A stretch of 64,000 bases of DNA, taken from NCBI RefSeq assembly GCF_037977235.1, contig NZ_CP150276.1:4464001-4528000 (forward strand). The letters run 5' to 3'. The notes beneath the pieces are model-generated. The model was not told the origin of the DNA. It ran no database searches and saw only the letters and a list, made by a program, of their open reading frames with translations. Numbering within the stretch: the stretch's first letter is position 1; each line of letters starts with the position of its first letter. The DNA comes from Paenibacillus sp. FSL K6-0276 (GTDB lineage Bacteria > Bacillota > Bacilli > Paenibacillales > Paenibacillaceae). The translations under genes and the position numbers were made by a program. Below, piece after piece: positions 1 through 8,491 of the stretch.

Positions 1-1
1 G

Positions 2-883
2 GAATTTGCAATTCTGCTATACTATAAATTTGTAAAAGTGCCTGATGCAGAACAATTCGCCCAGGAACATTTGGCTTACTGCAAAGAGCTTGACGTAAAA
101 GGACGGATTCTCATCTCAGATGAGGGCATTAACGGGACACTATCCGGTACGATTGCCCAAACCGAGCAATACATGAAGGATTTGCGTGCAAACCCGTTGT
201 TTAGCGATATCGTCTTCAAGATTGATGAGGCTGATGCTCATGCCTTCAAAAAGATTTTCGTGCGTTATAAAAGTGAACTTGTGACCTTCCGTGTCGAGGA
301 GGAACTGGACCCTAACGTGATCACGGGAGAGCATCTGGCGCCCAAAGATTTCTATGAAATGATGCAGCGCGATGATGTGGTGATTCTGGATGGCCGTACC
401 GGCTACGAATACGATCTTGGTCATTTCCGCGGCTCCATCCGCCCCGAAGTAGACAGCTTCAAAGAATTCCCGGACTGGATTCGTGAGAATATGAGCGAGC
501 TTAAGGATAAACCAATCCTGACCTACTGTACAGGCGGGATCCGCTGCGAGAAATTAAGCGGGTTTATGATGAAGGAAGGCTTTGGGCAGGTGTACCAACT
601 GGACGGCGGCATTGTATCCTATGGTAAAGACCCTGAGGTACAGGGCCAACTGTTTGATGGAAAATGTTATGTCTTCGATGAGCGGATCTCCGTACAGATT
701 AATCATACCGACGGGGATATCGTTGTCGGACGTTGCCATCACTGCGGTCAACCAGCTGACCAATTCATCAACTGCGCCAACGATGCTTGCCATCTTCAGC
801 ATATTTGCTGTGAGGACTGCGAAAAGGAGCATAGTGGTCATTGCTCGGACGAATGCGTCGCTATCACGAATGCAGCGCACTAA
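2..883 (+). CDS. trhO: tRNA uridine(34) hydroxylase (rhodanese-related), 5' end cut by window
   Basis: The protein hydroxylates U34 of certain tRNAs using oxygen (known for the TrhO/YceA family). The reading frame is open to the left edge: before the GTG at 38 it already reads a family-typical LLYYKF segment, so the true start lies outside the window. The N-terminal acylphosphatase-like part contains GRILISDEGINGT. The rhodanese domain follows, with the catalytic loop CTGGIRC around position 535. The C-terminus holds about eight cysteines in CxxC-type pairs (from about 735 to 865), a probable zinc-binding tail typical of the Bacillus-type longer form. A strong bidirectional terminator follows about 190 bp later. 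Identification is firm; only the first residues are missing. Confidence 0.93.
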   Translation, partial: EFAILLYYKFVKVPDAEQFAQEHLAYCKELDVKGRILISDEGINGTLSGTIAQTEQYMKDLRANPLFSDIVFKIDEADAHAFKKIFVRYKSELVTFRVEEELDPNVITGEHLAPKDFYEMMQRDDVVILDGRTGYEYDLGHFRGSIRPEVDSFKEFPDWIRENMSELKDKPILTYCTGGIRCEKLSGFMMKEGFGQVYQLDGGIVSYGKDPEVQGQLFDGKCYVFDERISVQINHTDGDIVVGRCHHCGQPADQFINCANDACHLQHICCEDCEKEHSGHCSDECVAITNAAH

Positions 884-1072
884 ATAAAGGTATAGATAGG
901 GCAGTGAGCTGACCATGCAACCCAAAGAGGGATTTGTCCACCCGCGAGACGATATTTGACAGAGCGCTCCAATGTGCTTTTTCCCAATAAATATTAGCCC
1001 TGGATTGTCTGGCTGAAGGTGGACGCAAATGTCTCAACAAGATTCAAAGATGGGCACCAGAGTCGTAGGTTA

Positions 1073-1118
1073 ACTAAAAGGTGGCGCACAGGATTTTTAC
1101 TGTGCGCCACCTTTTAGT
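1073..1118. terminator. perfect 19-bp hairpin, bidirectional terminator
   Basis: ACTAAAAGGTGGCGCACAG is followed by an 8-nt loop and its exact reverse complement. The stem is GC-rich and the A/T ends give a U-run in both directions. It can end trhO transcripts on the plus strand and any read-through on the minus strand. Confidence 0.85.
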
Positions 1119-1199
1119 ATGGACGAAGCGTCCGAGGTCTAGATTTACTCTAGCAACGCCTGATGTCTGCAACACTTTAAATCACGTCTCATATCCAGC

Positions 1200-1232
1200 A
1201 AAAAAAAAGTCAACCAGAAATTCTGGCTGACC
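1200..1232 (-). terminator. terminator of the YitT gene
   Basis: On the minus strand GTCAGCCAGAA pairs with TTCTGGTTGAC and is followed by nine Ts. It lies about 47 bp after the YitT stop codon. Confidence 0.85.
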
Positions 1233-1278
1233 TTAAATGTAGTATATCCCCAAATAAGCTGTTATATACCAGCCTTCT

Positions 1279-1950
1279 TCACATTACCGTTCCATCATGT
1301 GGTTTACGCAGCGTAGACTGAATCTTTGGCGCCTTCACTAACTTTGGTTTGCCTAATGAGGTTGTAAATGTGATCACATAGCCAGCTACGACTACCGCCA
1401 TCACCGTATACATCGTTTCTTTAACAGGCATATAGAAGAGTGATAGTGCCAGAACGATTACATCCAACATGATGAATACTGTACCTACTTTGATTCCCTT
1501 CCATTCACTGATCAGCAGCGACAAAACATCGTCTCCACCACTTGCGCCGCCGCTTCGCAGAATAATTCCCGCTCCTAAACCTGTCAGTACGCCAGACAAA
1601 AGGGCTGCTATTGCCAAATTGCCCTGCAAGTTGATGATCAAACCGGAATATCGTTCCATAAGTCCGTAAAAGATTGTAAAAGCTCCTACAGAAACAAAGG
1701 TGTTGCACACGAACGCTTTCCCTTTGAACATCCATGCAATCAAGAGTACTGGAACGTCTAGAAGCAGAGTAGAAATTGAAGGTGAAATTCCTAATACATA
1801 TTTGCCGAGCAGCGATAATCCTACGAATCCGCCCTCAGACAAATGGTTCTGAAAATTGATGTGATAATAAGCAAATGCAAGCAAAAATGTTCCAAACAAA
1901 ATGACTGTCAACCGGAGCAGTACATTCACTCCGTGATTGTGGTTCCTCAT
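1279..1950 (-). CDS. YitT family membrane protein
   Basis: A 223-residue integral membrane protein of the YitT/DUF161 (UPF0750) family. Five or six hydrophobic segments are visible, and the family's glycine/aspartate signature SGGASGGDD lies near residue 137. The function of the family is not established. Most YitT proteins are about 280 residues and end in a cytoplasmic DUF2179 domain; this one stops after the membrane part, so it is the short form. The start ATG has a good site GGGGAG seven bases upstream. It is transcribed alone, from a consensus promoter about 260 bp upstream (see the leader entry), and ends in a clear terminator. Confidence 0.8.
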   Translation of the reverse strand: MRNHNHGVNVLLRLTVILFGTFLLAFAYYHINFQNHLSEGGFVGLSLLGKYVLGISPSISTLLLDVPVLLIAWMFKGKAFVCNTFVSVGAFTIFYGLMERYSGLIINLQGNLAIAALLSGVLTGLGAGIILRSGGASGGDDVLSLLISEWKGIKVGTVFIMLDVIVLALSLFYMPVKETMYTVMAVVVAGYVITFTTSLGKPKLVKAPKIQSTLRKPHDGTVM

Positions 1951-2206
1951 ACAGGTCTCCCCTTATCGTATATGGCGGCTAAACGTCCCACCAACCTCTA
2001 CGACGGGTAAAACCGGAGGTGTTGCTCCTTCGCATATATATACTCCTTCCCCTCGCAGAGGCGGTTCGTCGAGTAACAACGGTTCACGCACCTTCTACAG
2101 GGAAGCTAAGTATAAGACAGATCATAACGTTTCCAAATCGTCCTTTGGGGAATCGTCCTTCGGGGACACATGGTATCCTGATCCTTTCTCTAATTTAATA
2201 AGTTCT
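1951..2206 (-). promoter_or_regulatory. long structured 5' leader of the YitT gene
   Basis: About 255 nt of untranslated RNA lie between the predicted start of transcription and the YitT ATG. Visible elements on the minus strand: a tandem 15-bp repeat ending in GGACGAT at 2133-2170, with a small GTCC/GGAC hairpin; a CCTC/GAGG hairpin; and ACCTC pairing with GAGGT just before the ribosome site. No known riboswitch consensus (T-box, lysine, M-box, ydaO, yybP) could be matched. A cis-regulatory RNA is inferred from length and pairing only. Confidence 0.4.
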
Positions 2207-2212
2207 GAATAC

Positions 2213-2241
2213 ATTATACCACGGAGATCCCCCACTCTAAA
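2213..2241 (-). promoter_or_regulatory. sigma-A promoter of the YitT gene
   Basis: On the minus strand TTTAGA (2236-2241) and a perfect TATAAT (2213-2218) are separated by 17 bp. It lies immediately upstream of the leader. Confidence 0.7.
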
Positions 2242-2267
2242 CACTTTGCTATAAAAATAGGCAGGAA

Positions 2268-2768
2268 TCACTCCGCGGTTCGCAGCAAACGATTGACTGT
2301 TTCGCGTCTCACACCGATCAATTGTCCAATTTCTTCCTGTGTCAAAAGCTCTGTTAGCGCTGCGCCATGAGAGTAGTCATTGAACCAGCGGGTTAGCAGT
2401 TCCAAACGTTCTGCTGGCGTACCAACGGTAAGGTGATCTAGCCGCGTCTGCATAAACCGTACCTTCTCCTGAAGGAGAATGGCGATTTCCATCGCTCGAC
2501 CTGGCTCATCACGTACCCGTTGATACCATTCCGCTGAAGGTACTGCCTCCACTTCGCTCTTCATCATAGCTACCGCTGTTCCATGCGCCTCCTTTGGCGA
2601 AATGAGTGAATGATGGGGAACCATCTCACCGGGATACAGGATGTTGAATAGCACCATGTTCCCATTCTCATGAAGCCTTGTTACCTTGAACAGCCCGCTT
2701 TTTACCTTATATAAGAACTCGCAGCTGTCCCCTTGGCGGAACAAGACCTCCCCCTTGTGTAGTATCAT
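2268..2768 (-). CDS. Crp/Fnr family transcriptional regulator, compact form
   Basis: A 166-residue cytoplasmic regulator. The N-terminal half is a cyclic-nucleotide-binding beta-barrel (GEVLFRQGDSCEFLYKV, then GEMVPHHSL). The C-terminal helix-turn-helix reads TQEEIGQLIGVRRETVNRLL, the typical Crp recognition helix. It is short compared with usual 210-230 residue members because the protein ends right after the recognition helix. No cysteine cluster for an Fnr iron-sulphur centre is seen. ATG with AAGGAG-type site; an AT-rich promoter region precedes it. The ligand and targets cannot be told from the sequence. Confidence 0.8.
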   Translation of the reverse strand: MILHKGEVLFRQGDSCEFLYKVKSGLFKVTRLHENGNMVLFNILYPGEMVPHHSLISPKEAHGTAVAMMKSEVEAVPSAEWYQRVRDEPGRAMEIAILLQEKVRFMQTRLDHLTVGTPAERLELLTRWFNDYSHGAALTELLTQEEIGQLIGVRRETVNRLLRTAE

Positions 2769-2886
2769 CTCGCTCGCTCCTTTTCCTTCAGATTATATAT
2801 ATATTTTCAATTATACAAAAATAAACCTCAATCAAGGAGATAAATCTACCTATGGGTGAGGAGAATGTGGAGACCTAAGTCCATGC

Positions 2887-2930
2887 AAAAACTGCCAAGC
2901 ACCAGAATAAGAGTCTGGCACCCAGCAGTT
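2887..2930 (-). terminator. terminator of the fru operon
   Basis: Minus-strand hairpin AACTGC..GGTGCCAGA pairing with TCTGGTGC..GGCAGTT, followed by a T stretch. It lies 17 bp after the last fruA fragment. Confidence 0.8.
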
Positions 2931-2946
2931 CAAATTATTTATTTTA

Positions 2947-4219
2947 TTACTTTGCCTCAAGCGGCTTCTTCCATAATCCGAGCATTAATCCGGAAATGAC
3001 TGATCCGATCAGAACGGCCAACAGGAACAACAGCGCGTGGCTCGAGAGCGCAGCTACAAATATCCCGCCATGCGGCGCTGGAACGTTGATATTCCACAGC
3101 TGTGTAAGACCACCAGCAACGGCCGAACCAAGAATACAGGAGGTTAGGACACGAAGCGGATCGGCTGCGACGAATGGAATTGCCCCTTCCGTAATAAACG
3201 ACAAGCCCAGTACATAGTTCGTTAAGCCTGATTTGCGTTCTGATTCCGTAAACTTATTTTTAAAGAAGGTAGTAGCCAATGCTATTGCAAGTGGAGGTAC
3301 CATTCCACCTGCCATTACAGCCGCCATCATGAACCGTTGGTATTTCCACTGGTAGTGAATACCCCAATAGCAAAAGTATAAACCGCTTTATTGAAGGGGC
3401 CTCCCATATCTATAGCCATCATTCCACCGAGAACCAGACCCAGAATAACTGCATTAACGGTTCAAAGGTCATTAAGCCAATTAATAAGTCCTACATTCAT
3501 CCAGCTAAAAATCGGATCAAACAGGTAGTACATCAATCCACCAGTTATCAAGAGGCCGAATACTGGATATAACAGGATCGGCTTCAGTCCGTCGAGGGTT
3601 TTCGGCAGACCTGCAAATACTTTGCGCAGTCCGATAACTACATAACCTGCCAAGAAACCTGCGGCTAGACCGCCGAGGAATCCAGCGTTAGAATTCAAGG
3701 CCATATAATCGCCAGCAGAATACCACCGCCGACTACAAACGGCAGCATGTGGGAGATACCGTTCATCAAGTCCTTATATATTTTACTGCCGATACTGCCA
3801 GATTTCTCTTTTGACTCTTCGTCATTGCCGCTGCGACAATTACACCACTTGCACGCCGAATCTCATCGGGTGTTAATACGTTTTTGGCACCCTCTGAACC
3901 ATTCGTCTCTACGCGGATATTGACTCCCATTTCCAGAGCCTTCTTCTTGAGCGCATCTTTGGTTTCATTCTCTTTTTCCTTAGCTTCCCCTTCAGCCTGC
4001 TTGGCATCGAACAAAGCGGATACCTCATCCGGGGTTTGGGTATTCATCAGCTGTTCAATGAATTCTCTATCGATCAACAATCTCTTTAAAAAGGATCGGA
4101 TCATTAATTCGACCATTAGCGGCAAGGCTGGCAATCAATTCATCAATTGCTCATTCTTTAGTGGTTGCTTTTAAATCCATGATCATTGTATCTTTTATCA
4201 TCAAATCCGTAATTTTCAT
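2947..4219 (-). pseudogene. fruA: fruA, fructose PTS enzyme IIABC, broken
   Basis: An intact gene would encode a fructose-specific EIIA-EIIB-EIIC protein of about 620-650 residues that imports fructose as fructose-1-phosphate. Here the ATG (4217-4219, with site AAGGGAG) starts a normal EIIA N-terminus. A stop falls after about 24 codons. The EIIA segment around its phosphorylated histidine is missing, so an ILFK-type segment jumps to RLLIDREF. The EIIB N-terminus with the active cysteine loop is also missing, as is the EIIB tail. The EIIC part has lost about 100 residues between VVGGGILLAI and MALNSNAGF, has a stop near 3460 and a frameshift near 3327. The C-terminus (2947-3330) is normal. 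Deletions, not single indels, dominate. Loss of function is certain if the sequence is correct. Confidence 0.9.
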
Positions 4220-4257
4220 TTCTTCCAACTCCCTTGAGTACTTTGAATGCTGCTTGC

Positions 4258-5169
4258 TTACACTTCTGAGATGTCGATCAGCGGTCTCAGCTGCTCAATG
4301 AATTCTCTATCTGCCAGGTCATCAGAGAACGCGGTTGCGCTACCTGAGGCAACACCTGCACGGAACGCCTCCATCAAATCTCCAGTCAAGGATAATGTGC
4401 CGACGAAACCAGCGATCATGGAATCACCTGCACCTACAGAATTCTTCACTTTTCCCGCCGGCGCATTGGCATGATATACCCCATGTTCTGAGATAAACAA
4501 AGCTCCTTCACCAGCCATTGAAACTAGCACATGCTTCGCGCCAGCTTCCAGCAGTTTGCGTCCATAAATGATAATCTCTTCCCTTGAATGAATCGTAACG
4601 CCGAATAGCTCTGCAAGTTCATGATGATTAGGCTTAACGAGCAACGGCTGATGAGGTAGTGCCTTTTTCAGCGCTGAACCCGTTGTATCAATGACGAATT
4701 CAGCTCCACTTTGTTTGCATACTGATATCAACTTGTCATAGAAATCTGCACCCAGTGATGGGGGAACACTTCCTGACAAGATCACAACATCATCCACATT
4801 CAGAGCGGCCAGCTTCTGTAACAGCGCATCGGCCTCCGTATCACGGATGACGGGTCCTGCACCGTTAATCTCCGTCTCCTCTCCATGCTTGAGCTTGATG
4901 TTAATTCGGGTATCATCAGATACAAATATGAAATCACTTGAAATCGATTCTTTTCGCAACCAATCCTCAATATATCGGCCAGTGAATCCTCCTAGGAAAC
5001 CCATAGCCTTATTCTGAACTTCAAGCTGATTTAACACACGTGATACGTTAATCCCTTTACCTCCGGGAAGCTTCAAATCACGTTTCATCCGGTTCAAGTC
5101 ACCTAGTTTCAAATCTTCAACTTCCACGATGTAATCAATGGAAGGATTAAGCGTTACTGTATAGATCAT
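4258..5169 (-). CDS. fruK: 1-phosphofructokinase
   Basis: Phosphorylates fructose-1-phosphate to fructose-1,6-bisphosphate. A 303-residue PfkB-family kinase, of normal length. It has the N-terminal TLNPSIDY start, the GGKGINVSRVL substrate motif (residues 36-46) and the GAGDSM signature with catalytic Asp249. It lies between fruR and the wrecked fruA in the usual order, 39 bp from the fruA start codon. The kinase itself appears intact although its PTS partner is not, so either another transporter supplies fructose-1-phosphate or the gene is no longer useful. Confidence 0.95.
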   Translation of the reverse strand: MIYTVTLNPSIDYIVEVEDLKLGDLNRMKRDLKLPGGKGINVSRVLNQLEVQNKAMGFLGGFTGRYIEDWLRKESISSDFIFVSDDTRINIKLKHGEETEINGAGPVIRDTEADALLQKLAALNVDDVVILSGSVPPSLGADFYDKLISVCKQSGAEFVIDTTGSALKKALPHQPLLVKPNHHELAELFGVTIHSREEIIIYGRKLLEAGAKHVLVSMAGEGALFISEHGVYHANAPAGKVKNSVGAGDSMIAGFVGTLSLTGDLMEAFRAGVASGSATAFSDDLADREFIEQLRPLIDISEV

Positions 5170-5314
5170 GATTATCCCTCAATTATTTTGGTTTTCTAAG
5201 CCATAGATTACCGCCAACACTTGCGGCAAGTGTAATTTTTCCAAACGATCTTACGATGATTCCTTTGCGGCAAAGTAGCAGCCATTTCGATCTGTAGAAC
5301 ATCATTACCTAGGT

Positions 5315-6079
5315 TCATACCAGAGAGACGTCAACGCCCATTTGCGTGATCTCACGGATGAACTTGTCAGACGCACCAGAATCAATAATGCAGTGATCCA
5401 TTTCCGTCACATCAGCAACCTTACAGAAGGAAACCTGACCCAGCTTGCTATGATCAGCCAGTAGAATCACTTGTTTCGCAACCGAGATCATCTTGCGCTT
5501 GGTCGCTGCTTCAAGCATATTGGGTATCGTGATGCCTTCTCGTAAATCCAACCCATTTGTTGCAAGAAAGGTTTTATCCACTCTCACCATATCTAAAGAA
5601 CGTTCTGTCATCGGTCCTACAAAAGCCAGCGTATCCGGTCGCAACATACCGCCTGTAATCGAAACTTCTATATTGCGACAATCCCGCAGCTCATTAAGCG
5701 CCATGATCGAATTCGTAATGACCTTGATATTAGAAAAGGTCTTCAGCTCTTTGGCGATCTGCAATGTTGTCGTTCCAGCATCCAGCAGAATAGCGTCGCC
5801 CTCCTGAATCATATCTACAGCCTTGCGTGCAATCCTCTGCTTCTCATCCAACAAGCGATCTTCCTTATCTGGATATGTCGCCTCAAAGTTGACGCTTAGT
5901 AGCGATACTGCCCCGCCATGCGTCCGTTTCAACAGCTTGACATCTTCAAGCTCTTTCAGGTCACGACGCACAGTAGACTCGGATACGCCCATTTCCTGAC
6001 TTAGCTCCTGTACCGAAGCCCTTGAGTTCTTTTCCACAAAAAGCACGATTCTTTGTTTTCTCTCTTCCTCAAACAACAT
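5315..6079 (-). CDS. fruR: DeoR-family repressor of the fructose operon
   Basis: A 254-residue DeoR-type repressor. The N-terminal winged HTH (residues 5-57) contains VQELSQEMGVSESTVRRDL. The C-terminal sugar-phosphate-sensing domain holds the family's GDAILLDAGTTT motif and a conserved ADHSKLG near residue 209. It is the first gene of the fru operon; fructose-1-phosphate is the expected inducer. The gap of 145 bp to fruK holds nothing recognised. The promoter with helically phased repeats lies directly upstream. Symbol chosen from context. Confidence 0.88.
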   Translation of the reverse strand: MLFEEERKQRIVLFVEKNSRASVQELSQEMGVSESTVRRDLKELEDVKLLKRTHGGAVSLLSVNFEATYPDKEDRLLDEKQRIARKAVDMIQEGDAILLDAGTTTLQIAKELKTFSNIKVITNSIMALNELRDCRNIEVSITGGMLRPDTLAFVGPMTERSLDMVRVDKTFLATNGLDLREGITIPNMLEAATKRKMISVAKQVILLADHSKLGQVSFCKVADVTEMDHCIIDSGASDKFIREITQMGVDVSLV

Positions 6080-6131
6080 CGTGTTTCGCTCCTTTAAGTA
6101 ACAGCTCTATCTCTGCGCTTATCTTTGGAAT

Positions 6132-6226
6132 TTTGTGATCATTAATTGATTATTTATGACTAATATTGCCCATTTGTGCTCGTTTGTGATTTTAACAGCG
6201 TTTTCATCATCTGTAAAGCGCTTAAA
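6132..6226 (-). promoter_or_regulatory. fru operon promoter with repressor repeats and a cre-like site
   Basis: Minus-strand -35 TTTACA (6212-6217) and -10 TAAAAT (6189-6194) are 17 bp apart. AAGCGCTT (6216-6223) forms the core of a catabolite-repression-like site over the -35 box. Plus-strand TTTGTG repeats start at 6183, 6173 and 6132, with a variant TTTATGAC at 6153, so steps are 10, 20 and 21 bp. This fits a repressor binding one face of the helix downstream of the start site. FruR is the likely binder (inference). Confidence 0.65.
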
Positions 6227-6386
6227 CACTAAAAATGGCTCACGGACATGATGAAAAAAATGGAATGATCTCAGCTTACCTTAAAGGTGAAAAAATCCCC
6301 TTAGAAAATTAGATACCAATTGCCTATCTCCTCAACCGTGTTTAAAACATATTAATACTACATATAGGAAAAGCGGGTGATCAGAA

Positions 6387-6668
6387 GTGGCCAACGGAAG
6401 AAATAACAAAAAAAACAACGGTAACAGCAATGTTAATAATAATAATAATGATAATATCAATGGAAAAGTCACTAGCAGTGAGGAAGCTGCAGAGCTAAGC
6501 GCTGAAGATTATGAGATCATTGCTGCCGCACTGGCCACTTTAGGGGACTTTTTTGCTTTTTTAGCTCTCGTCAAGGCAAAACAAGTTACGAAGGAAACCG
6601 GTGGCGAAGTCGGCCCAGAGCTCTTTATCCAATTCAGAAAAAATTCTCCCCGTAGGAAACGGCGTTAA
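6387..6668 (+). CDS. small asparagine-rich hypothetical protein
   Basis: A 93-residue protein starting with GTG; upstream GGGTGAT is a fair ribosome site. The first 26 residues are low-complexity (asparagine runs mixed with lysine and glycine). A central helix (SAEDYEIIAAALATLGDFFAF) is partly hydrophobic and could be amphipathic or membrane-associated. The tail is basic (RRKRR). No family is recognised. It stands alone between the fru promoter and the AI-2E transporter, with no clear terminator. Confidence 0.5.
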   Translation: MANGRNNKKNNGNSNVNNNNNDNINGKVTSSEEAAELSAEDYEIIAAALATLGDFFAFLALVKAKQVTKETGGEVGPELFIQFRKNSPRRKRR

Positions 6669-6870
6669 GGCCATAACGACTTCACTAATTCATATGATGA
6701 TATTTTGTTGTCGGCATACTTACTTGACGTAGCCTTAGTCATCTGGACATCCTCTACGGATATGCCAAGAACTACCTATAGAGCAGTAATCCTGTATTTT
6801 GAATCAAGACATGTGAATTAGGGTTATTAAACTACATAGATTGTAATTTTGAACTTGGGGGATGTTCCTA

Positions 6871-7971
6871 TTGCAACAACAGAAGTATTTTCGGACAAGT
6901 CTTGCTATTATCGCTTTTTTACTTATTTTGTACTTAGGCTCCAAAGTAATGTTTCTATTCGCACCTTTGGCTGCCATTTTCAGATTATTACTCGTTCCCA
7001 CGGTACTATCAGGTTTCACGTACTACCTGTTGCGTCCGTTAGTAAGAGTTCTTGAGAAAAGAAAATTAAACCGAACGCTCTCCATCCTGCTCATTTACTT
7101 CCTGTTTGCGGGATTATTCATTCTCTTCTGGATTCTAGTCTGGCCGACGCTGCAAGAACAAATTCAGAACTTTATTGATAACACCCCTTATCTCGTTCAG
7201 GGATTGCAAGATCAGTTCAATGCATTAAGGGACAATCCGTCACTGTCGCGATTTTTCCAAGGGGACTCCGACATAGCTGCCCGTATATCAGAATATCTTA
7301 GCGATGCTATTACTTGGGTTACCAATTCAATGTCCAATTTGATCGGTGTAGTTTCCAGCATTGTGGTACTAATCGCTACCTTGCCCATCATTCTGTACTA
7401 CATGCTGAAAGATGACTATAAGTTATCACCTAAATTACAGGGTCTAATCCCGAAAAAATACCGCAAGCAAGGACAAGAGATGTTTGGAGATATCGACAGT
7501 GCGCTCAGCAGTTTCATCGTCACACGTGTGGTGCTAAACGTCGTACTCGGTATTATGTTATATATCGGTTTCCTTATCATCGGACTGCCTTACTCACTGC
7601 TGCTCGCAGTAATTTCTGTACCGCTCAATTTCATACCTTATGTAGGTTCTTTTCTTGCAGCAATACCGGTAATCATAGTGGGCTTCATTGAGTCACCTAC
7701 GATGGCAATATGGTCCATGGTGATCATATTTGTTGCACAGCAAATCCAAGATAATGTGCTCTCACCGATCATTTACGGAAAATCATTAGATGTTCATCCA
7801 CTGACCACTGTCCTTCTTGTTCTTATAGGTGGGGATTTCTACGGTATTATTGGCGTGCTTATTGCGCTGCCAGTCTATATGATTGCAAAAATTATTTTCC
7901 TGAGAGTGTATGAGATTATTGTTGCAGATAGAGAGGAAGAGGCTGAGCCTCTCAAGAATGTGAAGCTATAA
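6871..7971 (+). CDS. AI-2E family transporter (permease)
   Basis: A membrane protein of about 366 residues from the AI-2E/PerM family. Eight or so hydrophobic segments are seen: two at the N-terminus, one near residue 75, and a C-terminal block with PYVGSFLAAIPVIIVG and PLTTVLLVLIGG, which are family hallmarks. Members export or take up small molecules; substrates are mostly unproven. An ATG at 6862 directly abuts the GGGGG ribosome site, so the TTG at 6871, nine bases after it, is the better start. It is monocistronic, followed by a bidirectional terminator. Confidence 0.82.
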   Translation: MQQQKYFRTSLAIIAFLLILYLGSKVMFLFAPLAAIFRLLLVPTVLSGFTYYLLRPLVRVLEKRKLNRTLSILLIYFLFAGLFILFWILVWPTLQEQIQNFIDNTPYLVQGLQDQFNALRDNPSLSRFFQGDSDIAARISEYLSDAITWVTNSMSNLIGVVSSIVVLIATLPIILYYMLKDDYKLSPKLQGLIPKKYRKQGQEMFGDIDSALSSFIVTRVVLNVVLGIMLYIGFLIIGLPYSLLLAVISVPLNFIPYVGSFLAAIPVIIVGFIESPTMAIWSMVIIFVAQQIQDNVLSPIIYGKSLDVHPLTTVLLVLIGGDFYGIIGVLIALPVYMIAKIIFLRVYEIIVADREEEAEPLKNVKL

Positions 7972-7989
7972 CATAGCGGACATTACAGT

Positions 7990-8032
7990 AAAAAAATGGT
8001 ACATCTCCAATCGGAGACGTACCATTTGTTCT
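7990..8032. terminator. bidirectional terminator
   Basis: AATGGTACATCTCC and GGAGACGTACCATT form a 14-bp stem with one G-T pair, with an A-run before and a T-rich stretch after. It separates convergent genes. Confidence 0.8.
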
Positions 8033-8052
8033 TCATTATAGGGTTACTGAAA

Positions 8053-8457
8053 TTAACCCCGCAAAGAGCGAACTACAAATACGTGATTACCCTTCATGAG
8101 GTTCTGTCCATCCTGTAGTGTAACTGAACCTTTCGTATGTGAAACGATGGTCGTATTCAGTGCAATCAGCCGATCCTCTTTCCAAACGCTTACGGCCGAT
8201 TTAAAATATACTGCATTATCAAATTGCTGCCGTTCCCTCATCACATAACCCACAGAATGTAAGACTGGAGGCAGTGCTCTTTCTCTAGGAGCCAAAGCCT
8301 TGATGACCACAATATCCCGAAATGGCACGGCAATTTCCTGATGCCCGATTACCGCCACAGAAGCGGAAAGATCCCATTTGCGCAGAATGCCTTTCATGAT
8401 CGTGTAAGGTTCGTCGCCGCAGTACATGATAACCGGTTTACCAACCCAATGCTTCAT
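8053..8457 (-). CDS. hypothetical protein
   Basis: A 134-residue protein with no recognised family and no signal peptide. The first third is a beta-rich segment (KPVIMYCGDEPYTIMKGIL, then AVIGHQEIAVPFRDIVVIK) that resembles a small RNA- or ligand-binding barrel, but this is only an impression. ATG with GGGGGAG site. It follows ung by 34 bp in the same direction and may be co-transcribed. Confidence 0.6.
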   Translation of the reverse strand: MKHWVGKPVIMYCGDEPYTIMKGILRKWDLSASVAVIGHQEIAVPFRDIVVIKALAPRERALPPVLHSVGYVMRERQQFDNAVYFKSAVSVWKEDRLIALNTTIVSHTKGSVTLQDGQNLMKGNHVFVVRSLRG

Positions 8458-8491
8458 AGCTCCCTCCCCCTTCCCAACATCCCATTAGCTA

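Noticed and set aside
1951..2206. Lysine, T-box, M-box or ydaO riboswitch in the YitT leader
   Set aside because: Only scattered words (GGTGCG.GAAC, GCGAAG) resemble the lysine consensus; the core junction and the other consensus motifs are absent.
1937..2254. 105-codon plus-strand ORF over the YitT leader
   Set aside because: Composition is not protein-like, it has no ribosome site and it lies antisense to a promoter and leader.
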